From Bifidobacteriaceae bacterium (GTDB lineage Bacteria; Actinomycetota; Actinomycetes; Actinomycetales; WQXJ01): a DNA stretch of 5,543 nt. Positions 1-5,543 of this stretch are shown here, in pieces (position 1 is the stretch's first letter; every line of letters starts with the position of its first letter). The position numbers and the translations under genes were made by a program. The stretch is taken from contig JAISIU010000241.1 of the NCBI GenBank assembly GCA_031261885.1, positions 1 through 5,543 on the forward strand, in the 5' to 3' direction. The notes under the pieces are model-generated. The model was not told the origin of the DNA. It ran no database searches and worked only from the letters and a program-made list of their open reading frames with translations.

Positions 1-647
1 TAGGTGAGGTGTTCGTAGATCTCGTCCGTGACGACCCACAGGCCCTTCTCGTAGGCCCAGCGGCCGATGGCGGCCGTTTCCTCGGGCGTGTAGACGGCGC
101 CCGTCGGGTTGGACGGGGAGACGAACAGGAGGACGCGGGTCTTGGGCGTGCAGGCGGCGTCGAGCTGTGCGACGGTCACCTTGTAGCCCTGGTCCGCGCC
201 GGCGAAGACCTCGACCATCTCGCCGCCGGCCAGGTGGATGACCTCCGGGTACGTGGTCCAGTAGGGGGTGGGCACGAGGACCTCGTCGCCCGGGTTGAGC
301 AGCGCGGCGAACGCCTCGAAGACGGCCTGCTTGCCGCCGTTCGTGATGACGACGTTCTTCGGTTCGATCTCGTATCCCGAGTCGCGCAGCGTCTTGGCGC
401 AGATCGCGGCCTTGAGCTCGGGCTGGCCGCCGGCGGGCGTGTAGTGGTGCATCTTGGGGTCATGTGCCGCCTCGATCGCGGCATCGACGATGTAGTCAGG
501 CGTGGCGAAATCCGGTTCGCCGGCACCGAAGCCGATGACGGGACGTCCCGCGGCCTTCAGAGCCTTGGCCTTCGCGTCCACGGCCAGCGTGGCCGATGGC
601 GCGATTGAGCCGATGCGATGCGAGAGACGATGTAAAGGTTGCGTCAT
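1..647 (-). CDS. PLP-dependent aminotransferase, aspartate aminotransferase-like (3' end beyond window)
   Basis: Partial gene: 215 residues are visible from an ATG at 647-645, and the reading frame runs off position 1. The protein is a class I/II (fold type I) aminotransferase that would transfer an amino group between an amino acid such as aspartate and 2-oxoglutarate in the cytoplasm. Visible family motifs in order: GAGEPDFATP (41-50), YTPAGGQPELKAAI (69-82), ITNGGKQAVF (101-110), PTPYW (126-130, aromatic residue that stacks on PLP), SPSNPTG (177-183, Asn180) and DEIYEHL (208-214, Asp208 for the pyridine nitrogen and Tyr211 for the PLP hydroxyl). The Schiff-base lysine and the C-terminal substrate arginine would lie beyond the window. 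An in-frame TGA seven codons upstream leaves this ATG as the only standard start. Divergent from putA across 69 nt. The family is certain; the substrate (aspartate rather than another amino acid) is inferred from motif resemblance. Confidence 0.93.
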   Translation of the reverse strand, partial: MTQPLHRLSHRIGSIAPSATLAVDAKAKALKAAGRPVIGFGAGEPDFATPDYIVDAAIEAAHDPKMHHYTPAGGQPELKAAICAKTLRDSGYEIEPKNVVITNGGKQAVFEAFAALLNPGDEVLVPTPYWTTYPEVIHLAGGEMVEVFAGADQGYKVTVAQLDAACTPKTRVLLFVSPSNPTGAVYTPEETAAIGRWAYEKGLWVVTDEIYEHLT

Positions 648-653
648 AGAATA

Positions 654-662
654 ATTATGACA
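654..662 (-). promoter_or_regulatory. Extended -10 promoter box of the aminotransferase, probably leaderless
   Basis: On the minus strand the sequence reads TGTCATAAT, a TGn extension plus a -10 hexamer CATAAT (5 of 6 to TATAAT), followed by six bases and then the ATG. No Shine-Dalgarno sequence lies at normal spacing. A start point at or beside the ATG would give a leaderless mRNA, which is common in Actinobacteria. No convincing -35 box is seen 16-18 bp upstream, as is usual for extended -10 promoters. Prediction from sequence only. Confidence 0.55.
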
Positions 663-701
663 CTCTCAAGGGAAGGCGCGTGCCGACCCTCATTGGAAAG
701 G

Positions 702-710
702 TGATACAAA
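702..710 (+). promoter_or_regulatory. Candidate -10 box of putA, probably leaderless
   Basis: TGATACAAA reads as a TGn extension followed by TACAAA (4 of 6 to TATAAT), six bases before the putA ATG at 717. The GGG at 712-714 is only two bases from the ATG and GGAAAGG at 695-701 is 15 bases away, so neither is a well-placed ribosome binding site. The spacing matches that seen for the divergent aminotransferase. Weaker than the other -10 boxes in the window, and no clear -35 box is visible. Confidence 0.4.
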
Positions 711-716
711 AGGGCC

Positions 717-3700
717 ATGACAGGGACCACTGCCGGCACTCCGTTGACCCCGGCTGACGTTGCCGAAGAAGCCATCAAGTTAGCCCGTACCTGGGAGGCC
801 GCCGAACCAAGCGCGGCCGTGAGCCCCAAGGAACGCGCCTCGACCGAGCTGCTCGCCAAGCTCGTCCAGAACCCCAAGGGGATGGACTTCACGATGGCGT
901 TCGTGGACCGTGTCGCGCGCCCCGAGGACAACAAGGTCGCGGCGCGCGAGCTGCGCGCGCTGGCCCGCTCCGGGAACGTGCCGAAGTTCATCGCCGCCTC
1001 GGACCGCACGCTGCTCGGCGTCGGCGGCCGCTTGGCGCCGCTCGCGCCGGACATCGCGATGCCGCTGGCCCGCGCCCGGCTCCGCCAGATGGTGGGCCAC
1101 CTCGTCGTGGACGCCTCGGACCCCACGCTCGCCAACCACATCGCGCGCGCCAAGGCCAACGGCTACCGCCTGAACCTGAACCTGCTCGGCGAGGCCGTGC
1201 TCGGCGACGAGGAGGCGAACCGCCGCGTCGAGCGGACCATCGAACTGGTGCGCCGCCCGGACGTCGACTACATCTCGATCAAGATCTCGTCGCTGGCCTC
1301 GCAGATCATCACGTGGGACCGCGTCGGGTCCGTGGCCCGCGCCATCGAGCACCTGCGTCCGCTCCTCGACGCCGCGAAGGAATGCGGCACGTTCATCAAC
1401 ATGGACATGGAGGAGTACCACGACCTCGACCTCACGATGGACGTGTTCGAGCAGGCCCTCATGATGCCCGAATACCTCCACATGGAGGCCGGCATCGTGA
1501 TCCAGTGCTACCTGCCGGACGCGCTCGGCGCGATCAAGCGGCTCGTCGAGTTCGCGGACAAGCGCAAGGCGGCCGGCGGCGCGTCCATCAAGGTCAGGTT
1601 CGTCAAGGGCGCCAACCTGTCGATGGAGCAGGTCGAGGCCTCGTTGCACGGCTGGCAGCAGGCCATCTACATGTGCAAGGAGGACGTCGACGCGAACTAC
1701 CTGCGCGTGGTCGACTGGACCCTCCGGCCCGAGCACCTCGGCAACCTGCACGTCGGCGTGGCCGGGCACAACCTGTTCCACCTCGCCACCGCCTACCTGC
1801 TCGCCAAGGGCCGTGGCGTGCTCGACAACGTCGAGTTCGAGATGCTGCAGGGCATGGCGCCGGCCCAGGCGGACGCCGTGCGCGACACCACCGGTGGCGT
1901 CCGGTTCTACACGCCCGTGGTGCACAAGGAGAACTTCGACGTCGCGATCTCCTACCTGGTGCGCCGCCTCGAGGAGAACGCCGCGCCGCAGAACTTCCTC
2001 TACCAGCAGTTCTCGAACGTGGCGGACCCGCTGGCCGTCCCGCAGCAGAAGTTCCTGGAGGCGATCGCCCGCCTCGACGAGCCGACCACCGACCCGCTGC
2101 GCGGCCGCACGCTGCCGGTGCCGGAGACGGGCTTCTACAACGAGCCGGATGTCGACTCGGCCGTCCAGGTGAACCGCGACTGGGCGCTGGCGTGCCTGGC
2201 CGCGGACCCGGGCCCGGTCCAGTGGCCCGTCGTCACGAAGGTCTCGGACGTCGACGCCTGCGTCGAGCGGGCCGAGGCCGCGCAGAAGGCGTGGGGTGCG
2301 CTGCCCGCCGCGGAGCGGGCCCGCGTGCTGCGGCTCGCGGCGGACAAACTGAAGGCGCACCGTGGCGACCTCGTGGCCGTCATGGCGCATGAGGGCGGCA
2401 AGACCGTCGCGGAATCCGACCCGGAGGTCTCCGAGGCCATCGACTTCGCCCGCTATTACGCCCAGTGCGCCGAGGAGACGCTGGACCTGCCCGGCGTGAA
2501 GTTCGACCCGGTCAAGGTCACGGCCGTGATCCCGCCGTGGAACTTCCCGGTCTCGATCCCCACGGGCGGCATGATGGCCGCGCTGGCCGCCGGGTCCGCC
2601 GTCATCATCAAGCCGGCCAAGCTTGTGAGGCGCTGCGGCGAGACGGCCGTGGCCGCGATCCACGAGGCCTTCAAGGAGTGCGGCGTCTCGCTCGACACGT
2701 TGCAGGTGCTGCACGTCAAGGGCGGCGACCTCGGCAAGCGGCTCGTGACGCATCCCAAGGTTGACGCCGTCGTGCTGACCGGCTCCATCGAGACGGCCTC
2801 GATGTTCGCCGGGTGGCGGCCTGACCTCAAGCTGTACGCCGAGACGTCCGGCAAGAACGCGCTGATCGTGACGCCGTCCGCGGACATCGACCTGGCCGTC
2901 GCCGACCTCGTGAAGTCCGCGTTCTCGAGCGCCGGGCAGAAGTGCTCGGCCGCCTCGCTCGCGATCCTCGTCGGCTCCGTCTACTCCTCGCCGCGCTTCC
3001 GGGCGCAGCTGACGGACGCCGTCAAGTCCATGAAGGTCGGCTGGGGCACGGACATCTCCACGAACATGGGCCCGCTGATCGAGCCGCCGGGGGAGAAGCT
3101 CATGCGCGGCCTCACCGAGCTGGATCCCGGCGAGCATTGGCTGGTCAAGCCCAAGCAGCTCGACGAGACGGGCCGCCTGTGGTCGCCCGGCGTCCGGGAC
3201 GGCGTGGAGCCCGGTTCGTGGTTCCACCTGACCGAATGCTTCGGCCCGGTGCTCGGCCTCATGCACGCGGACACGCTGGAAGAGGCCATCGACCTGCAGA
3301 ACGCCACGGCGTTCGGCCTGACGGGCGGCATCCACTCGCTCGACCAGGCGGAGATCGACGAGTGGTGCGACAAGGTCGAGGTCGGCAACGCCTACGTCAA
3401 CCGGCACATCACCGGCGCGATCGTCAGGCGGCAGAGCTTCGGCGGCTGGAAGGGTTCGGCCGTGGGCCCGGGCGCCAAGGCCGGCGGTCCCAACTACGTG
3501 GCCGAGTTCGGCACGTGGACCGAAGCGGAGCCCGTCACGGACCCGGAGGCCTGGCTCGAGGCCGCCCGCCAGAGCGACATCGACGCCTGGAACGCCGAGT
3601 TCGGCGTCGAGCACGACCCGGACCACCTCAAGGTCGAGGCGAACATCTTCCGCTACCGGCCGCTGCCCGCCGGCACGTATTGGGTGCGTGCGGGCGCGGA

Positions 3701-4010
3701 CGCCAAGGACTACGAGGTGCGCCGTGTGATCGGCGCCGCCCGGATCGCCGGCCTGGAGCCGCGCGTGTCCAGGGCGTCTTCGGAGCCCGACGAGGTGTTC
3801 GCCGCGCGCGTCGCCTCCGGCGAGGTGTCCGGCCGCATCCGCGTGGTCGGCACGGCACCGGGTTTGCGCGAGGCGGCCGCGGGCCGGCTTGGTGAGCTGA
3901 CGGTGCTGGACTTCCCGGTCACGGGCTCGGGGCGGCGCGAGCTGCTGTGTTGCGTGCGTGAGCAGGCGTTGTCCATCACCAAGCACCGTTACGGGCACGT
4001 CGCGGACTAG
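717..4010 (+). CDS. putA: Bifunctional proline dehydrogenase / L-glutamate gamma-semialdehyde dehydrogenase (PutA)
   Basis: Oxidises proline to P5C with FAD, then glutamate semialdehyde to glutamate with NAD+, with likely channelling between the two sites. The proline dehydrogenase part spans about residues 85-435: INMDMEEYHDLDL (227-239), RFVKGAN (294-300, Lys297), VGVAGHN (346-352), FEMLQGMAP (374-382) and the YLVRRLEEN segment (413-421), whose Arg416/Arg417 match the pair that holds the proline carboxylate. The aldehyde dehydrogenase part spans about 500-935: IPPWNFP (605-611, Asn609), IIKP (Lys632), LTGS (687-690), AETSGKN (Glu709), SAGQKCS (catalytic Cys743), ECFGP (840-844) and SFGGWKGS (907-914). 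A roughly 155-residue tail ends REQALSITKHRYG, as in other long PutA proteins. At 1097 residues it lacks the N-terminal ribbon-helix-helix repressor domain of the 1320-residue E. coli protein, so it should not repress itself that way. The only upstream in-frame codons before a TGA are non-start codons. Residue 22 is a TTA leucine codon, the only one in the gene. Confidence 0.97.
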   Translation: MTGTTAGTPLTPADVAEEAIKLARTWEAAEPSAAVSPKERASTELLAKLVQNPKGMDFTMAFVDRVARPEDNKVAARELRALARSGNVPKFIAASDRTLLGVGGRLAPLAPDIAMPLARARLRQMVGHLVVDASDPTLANHIARAKANGYRLNLNLLGEAVLGDEEANRRVERTIELVRRPDVDYISIKISSLASQIITWDRVGSVARAIEHLRPLLDAAKECGTFINMDMEEYHDLDLTMDVFEQALMMPEYLHMEAGIVIQCYLPDALGAIKRLVEFADKRKAAGGASIKVRFVKGANLSMEQVEASLHGWQQAIYMCKEDVDANYLRVVDWTLRPEHLGNLHVGVAGHNLFHLATAYLLAKGRGVLDNVEFEMLQGMAPAQADAVRDTTGGVRFYTPVVHKENFDVAISYLVRRLEENAAPQNFLYQQFSNVADPLAVPQQKFLEAIARLDEPTTDPLRGRTLPVPETGFYNEPDVDSAVQVNRDWALACLAADPGPVQWPVVTKVSDVDACVERAEAAQKAWGALPAAERARVLRLAADKLKAHRGDLVAVMAHEGGKTVAESDPEVSEAIDFARYYAQCAEETLDLPGVKFDPVKVTAVIPPWNFPVSIPTGGMMAALAAGSAVIIKPAKLVRRCGETAVAAIHEAFKECGVSLDTLQVLHVKGGDLGKRLVTHPKVDAVVLTGSIETASMFAGWRPDLKLYAETSGKNALIVTPSADIDLAVADLVKSAFSSAGQKCSAASLAILVGSVYSSPRFRAQLTDAVKSMKVGWGTDISTNMGPLIEPPGEKLMRGLTELDPGEHWLVKPKQLDETGRLWSPGVRDGVEPGSWFHLTECFGPVLGLMHADTLEEAIDLQNATAFGLTGGIHSLDQAEIDEWCDKVEVGNAYVNRHITGAIVRRQSFGGWKGSAVGPGAKAGGPNYVAEFGTWTEAEPVTDPEAWLEAARQSDIDAWNAEFGVEHDPDHLKVEANIFRYRPLPAGTYWVRAGADAKDYEVRRVIGAARIAGLEPRVSRASSEPDEVFAARVASGEVSGRIRVVGTAPGLREAAAGRLGELTVLDFPVTGSGRRELLCCVREQALSITKHRYGHVAD

Positions 4011-4075
4011 GTGCGGCCGCTGGCCGGGTGCGGGAGCCGTCATCGGCGGCCCGCCCGGTCGTGCCACAGCGATAG

Positions 4076-4117
4076 GGGACCGACGATGGCGGCGTGAGTG
4101 CCGGCATCGTCGGTCCC
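4076..4117 (+). terminator. GC-rich hairpin, probable putA terminator
   Basis: A perfect 13-bp inverted repeat: GGGACCGACGATG (4076-4088) and CATCGTCGGTCCC (4105-4117) around a 16-nt loop, 65 nt after the putA stop codon. There is no immediate T-tract on either side (GTTCGCGTT follows on the plus strand), so it is not a textbook intrinsic terminator. GC-rich stems without a U-tract are a common terminator-like form in high-GC Gram-positives. Being symmetrical, it could also block transcripts coming from the ATPase gene opposite. Its role is inferred from position and structure. Confidence 0.6.
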
Positions 4118-4142
4118 GTTCGCGTTCCTCCCGGACTGCGCG

Positions 4143-4192
4143 ATTTTTTGTGTAGTGAGTGCACAAAAAATAGTGCACTCACTACACAAAAA
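4143..4192. repeat. AT-rich palindromic repeat, left (complete) copy
   Basis: Two perfectly complementary 20-nt arms, TTTTTGTGTAGTGAGTGCAC at 4145-4164 and its reverse complement at 4173-4192, separated by the 8-nt loop AAAAAATA. The 48-nt element has 16 G/C (33%), far below its GC-rich surroundings. It lies 17 nt past the stop codon of the minus-strand ATPase gene and after the putA terminator-like hairpin. Bases 4143-4185 are identical to 5501-5543 on the other side of the ATPase gene. No T-tract follows the stem on either strand, so a simple intrinsic terminator is unlikely. No -10 box stands near this copy, unlike the right one. Function unknown; candidates are a protein-binding site, a recombination end or a 3' RNA structure. 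Confidence 0.95.
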
Positions 4193-4209
4193 TTACGGAT
4201 CGTGTCGGG

Positions 4210-5475
4210 TTAACGCTCACTGGGCCACGGGCCGGTGAGCGCGCCCACCGGCAGCAGCCAGATGTCGCGGTCAAGCTGTTGGCACTCCGATCCGGGGTGG
4301 ATCAGATAGGCGCGGTGGAAACCGTGGGCTTGGCGGAAGGCGAGCAGGCCCGCCAGCTCGCGGCGGTTGTACTCGCGCGAGCCCTTGACTTCGACGGCGA
4401 CGGTGCGGCCGATGTCGTCCACCAGGACCAGGTCCACCTCGCGCGGCGTGCTGCCCGGTTCGCGCCAGTAGTAGGCCTCCACGGAGGTGTCGGCCCACTG
4501 GGCGGCGGCGAGGATCTGGCCGGCCACGTAGCTTTCGAAGACGGCGCCGAACAGCTCGCGTTCGGCCAGGACATCGCGGCCTGCCCGCTCGAGCGCGACC
4601 ACCGCGAGCGACGTGTCGACCGGGTGGACCTTGGCGCGTGCATGGCTCTGGGCCACCGGGCGGCTGGCCAGGTTGGGCAGCGGGTGCAGCAGGAAGAGGC
4701 GCTGGAAGATGCCCATGTAGCGGTCCACCGTGCGCCGGTTGAGGTCCGTGGCCTGGGCCAGTTTGCTGGCGTTGAAGATGCCGCCCGGGTTGCACGCGAG
4801 CGCTGCCAACAGGGTCCGGGCCGTGAGCGCGGAGTAGTCGGTGTCCGGCAGCACGGTGTCGGTCAGCAGGGAGGTCACGTCCGCGCGGACGTGGGCGCGC
4901 ATCTCCGAAGCGGTGGGGGCCGGGTTGTCCAAGACGTAGTCGGGGAAGCCGCCGGTGCGCATCGCCGTCAGCAGTTCCGCGTCCGATGCCGGCCGGAACC
5001 GAGCAGCGGAAGGGTCGCCGTCGAACAGGGCGTCCACAACCGATGAGGTGGTGCCGGATCTTTCGCGGGCCGTGATGGGCCACATCGTGAAGCGCAGCGT
5101 GCGGCGCGTCAGCGGGTCGGCGCCGCCGAGGCCCTTGCGGCCGATCGACGCGGAGCCGGTGAGCACGATTTTTGTGCCGCGGCCGAGCTGGTCGACGTGT
5201 TCCTTGACGGCCAGGGGCAGCGAGGGGAGGAGTTGGGCCTCGTCGATCACGATGGGGAGGTGTTGGGTGGTGAGCCAGGCGGTCGGGTCGGCCGCGGCGA
5301 GGGAGAGAGTGGCCGGGTCCGCGAGCGTGGCGTAGGAGAAGCCGGCGCCGGTCACGAGCTGCTGCCGGACGGCGGTGGTCTTGCCGACGCCGCGTGCGCC
5401 TTCGAGGATCAGGACCTTGGCGGACCGCTGGGCGAGCAGGGTGTCAGCGATGGGACGGCGCAGTGCTTCATCCAT
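4210..5475 (-). CDS. AAA_14/DUF4143-type ATP-binding protein with PD-(D/E)XK-like C-terminus
   Basis: A 421-residue protein, the usual length for this family. The N-terminal P-loop ATPase has Walker A GARGVGKTT (26-34, Lys32), Walker B LPIVIDEAQ (73-81, Asp78/Glu79) and a sensor-1-like strand KIVLTGSAS (102-110). A winged-helix-like stretch follows (about 232-266, ASKLAQATDLNRRTVDRYM). The C-terminal part has GAVFESYV (310-317, Glu314), EVDLVL (346-351, Asp348) and VEVKGS (361-366, Glu362 and Lys364), the D...ExK pattern of PD-(D/E)XK nuclease folds, to which DUF4143 is related. No signal peptide or membrane segment is seen, so it should be cytoplasmic. The biological role of this family is not established and no nuclease activity can be claimed. 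It stands alone, convergent with putA, and is bracketed by the palindromic repeats. ATG at 5475-5473 is the only standard start codon upstream of the P-loop in this frame within the window. Confidence 0.93.
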   Translation of the reverse strand: MDEALRRPIADTLLAQRSAKVLILEGARGVGKTTAVRQQLVTGAGFSYATLADPATLSLAAADPTAWLTTQHLPIVIDEAQLLPSLPLAVKEHVDQLGRGTKIVLTGSASIGRKGLGGADPLTRRTLRFTMWPITARERSGTTSSVVDALFDGDPSAARFRPASDAELLTAMRTGGFPDYVLDNPAPTASEMRAHVRADVTSLLTDTVLPDTDYSALTARTLLAALACNPGGIFNASKLAQATDLNRRTVDRYMGIFQRLFLLHPLPNLASRPVAQSHARAKVHPVDTSLAVVALERAGRDVLAERELFGAVFESYVAGQILAAAQWADTSVEAYYWREPGSTPREVDLVLVDDIGRTVAVEVKGSREYNRRELAGLLAFRQAHGFHRAYLIHPGSECQQLDRDIWLLPVGALTGPWPSER

Positions 5476-5482
5476 GGTCGTG

Positions 5483-5512
5483 ATTCTAGCGCGATGGCGT
5501 ATTTTTTGTGTA
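5483..5512 (-). promoter_or_regulatory. Promoter of the ATPase gene, -35 inside the palindrome
   Basis: On the minus strand a -10 hexamer TAGAAT (5488-5483, 5 of 6 to consensus) stands seven bases before the ATG. TACACA (5512-5507, 4 of 6 to TTGACA) lies 18 bp further upstream. There is no Shine-Dalgarno sequence between -10 and ATG, so the mRNA is probably leaderless. The -35 box falls inside the left arm of the right palindrome copy, so any protein bound to the palindrome would compete with RNA polymerase or contact it. Predicted from sequence only; the -10 is the stronger half. Confidence 0.55.
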
Positions 5513-5543
5513 GTGAGTGCACAAAAAATAGTGCACTCACTAC
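5501..5543. repeat. AT-rich palindromic repeat, right copy (cut by window end)
   Basis: All 43 visible bases match 4143-4185 exactly, in direct orientation, 1358 bp away. The left arm (5503-5522), the loop (5523-5530) and the first 13 bases of the right arm (5531-5543) are present; the last seven bases of the arm lie beyond the window. It begins 25 nt upstream of the ATPase ATG and covers the predicted -35 region. Because the element is itself a palindrome, the two copies act as both direct and inverted repeats around the gene. Confidence 0.93.

Noticed and set aside
9..608. Plus-strand open frame of 199 codons at the left end
   Set aside because: It is antisense to the aminotransferase, whose motifs read clearly on the minus strand through the same bases.
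780..4178. An open frame of 1132 codons antisense to putA
   Set aside because: It lies in exact codon register opposite putA, so it is open only because putA avoids TTA, CTA and TCA codons. Its translation is an Arg/Gly/Val/Asp/His-rich string with no family motifs.
4145..4192. Palindrome as a standard rho-independent terminator
   Set aside because: The long stem begins with T's and ends with A's on both strands, so no U-tract follows the hairpin in either direction. Only a weak inner 5-bp hairpin on the minus strand is followed by six T's.
4279..5046. Plus-strand open frame of 255 codons opposite the ATPase gene
   Set aside because: It is a shadow of the well-supported minus-strand ATPase; it has no recognisable motifs and a composition typical of antisense GC-rich frames.
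4138..5495. GCGCGAT at 4138-4144 and 5489-5495 as a target-site duplication
   Set aside because: One copy overlaps the outer edge of the left repeat while the other lies inside the unit, on the gene side of the right repeat. The positions do not fit a duplication, and a GC-rich 7-mer recurs easily here.
4143..5543. Integron-type gene cassette with attC sites
   Set aside because: The repeats are perfect palindromes without the GTTRRRY core sites or unpaired extrahelical bases of attC, and no integrase is visible.
4143..5543. CRISPR-like repeats
   Set aside because: There are only two copies, 1358 bp apart, with a full protein gene between them.

Overview
The window is GC-rich DNA with strong G/C bias at third codon positions. 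Its gene starts look leaderless, and its long PutA lacks the N-terminal ribbon-helix-helix domain. Together these suggest a high-GC Gram-positive bacterium (Actinomycetota); the genus cannot be fixed from the sequence alone.

Layout. Positions 1-647 (minus strand) hold the N-terminal 215 residues of a fold-type I PLP-dependent aminotransferase, most like aspartate aminotransferase, cut by the window edge. A 69-nt divergent gap (648-716) carries back-to-back -10-like boxes. Positions 717-4010 (plus strand) encode a 1097-residue bifunctional PutA: proline dehydrogenase followed by L-glutamate-gamma-semialdehyde (P5C) dehydrogenase, with no DNA-binding domain. A 13-bp GC-rich hairpin (4076-4117) probably ends putA transcription. 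Positions 4210-5475 (minus strand) encode a 421-residue ATPase of the AAA_14/DUF4143 type with an intact Walker A, a Walker B and a C-terminal D...ExK nuclease-like signature.

The proline dehydrogenase gene and the aminotransferase fit together metabolically. PutA turns proline into glutamate, and an aspartate-type aminotransferase interconverts glutamate and 2-oxoglutarate. Whether the two are co-regulated is inference.

The most unusual part is the right-hand end. The ATPase gene is bracketed by two identical copies of an AT-rich palindrome (20-bp arms, 8-nt loop; copies at 4143-4192 and 5501 to the window end). They lie only 17 nt from its stop codon and 25 nt from its start codon. This gives a repeat-gene-repeat unit of 1358 bp with no transposase in it. 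The right copy also overlaps the predicted -35 region of the ATPase promoter. The arrangement could be a small mobile or recombining cassette, an operator/autoregulatory system, or both; the window ends inside the second repeat, so its outer boundary cannot be seen.
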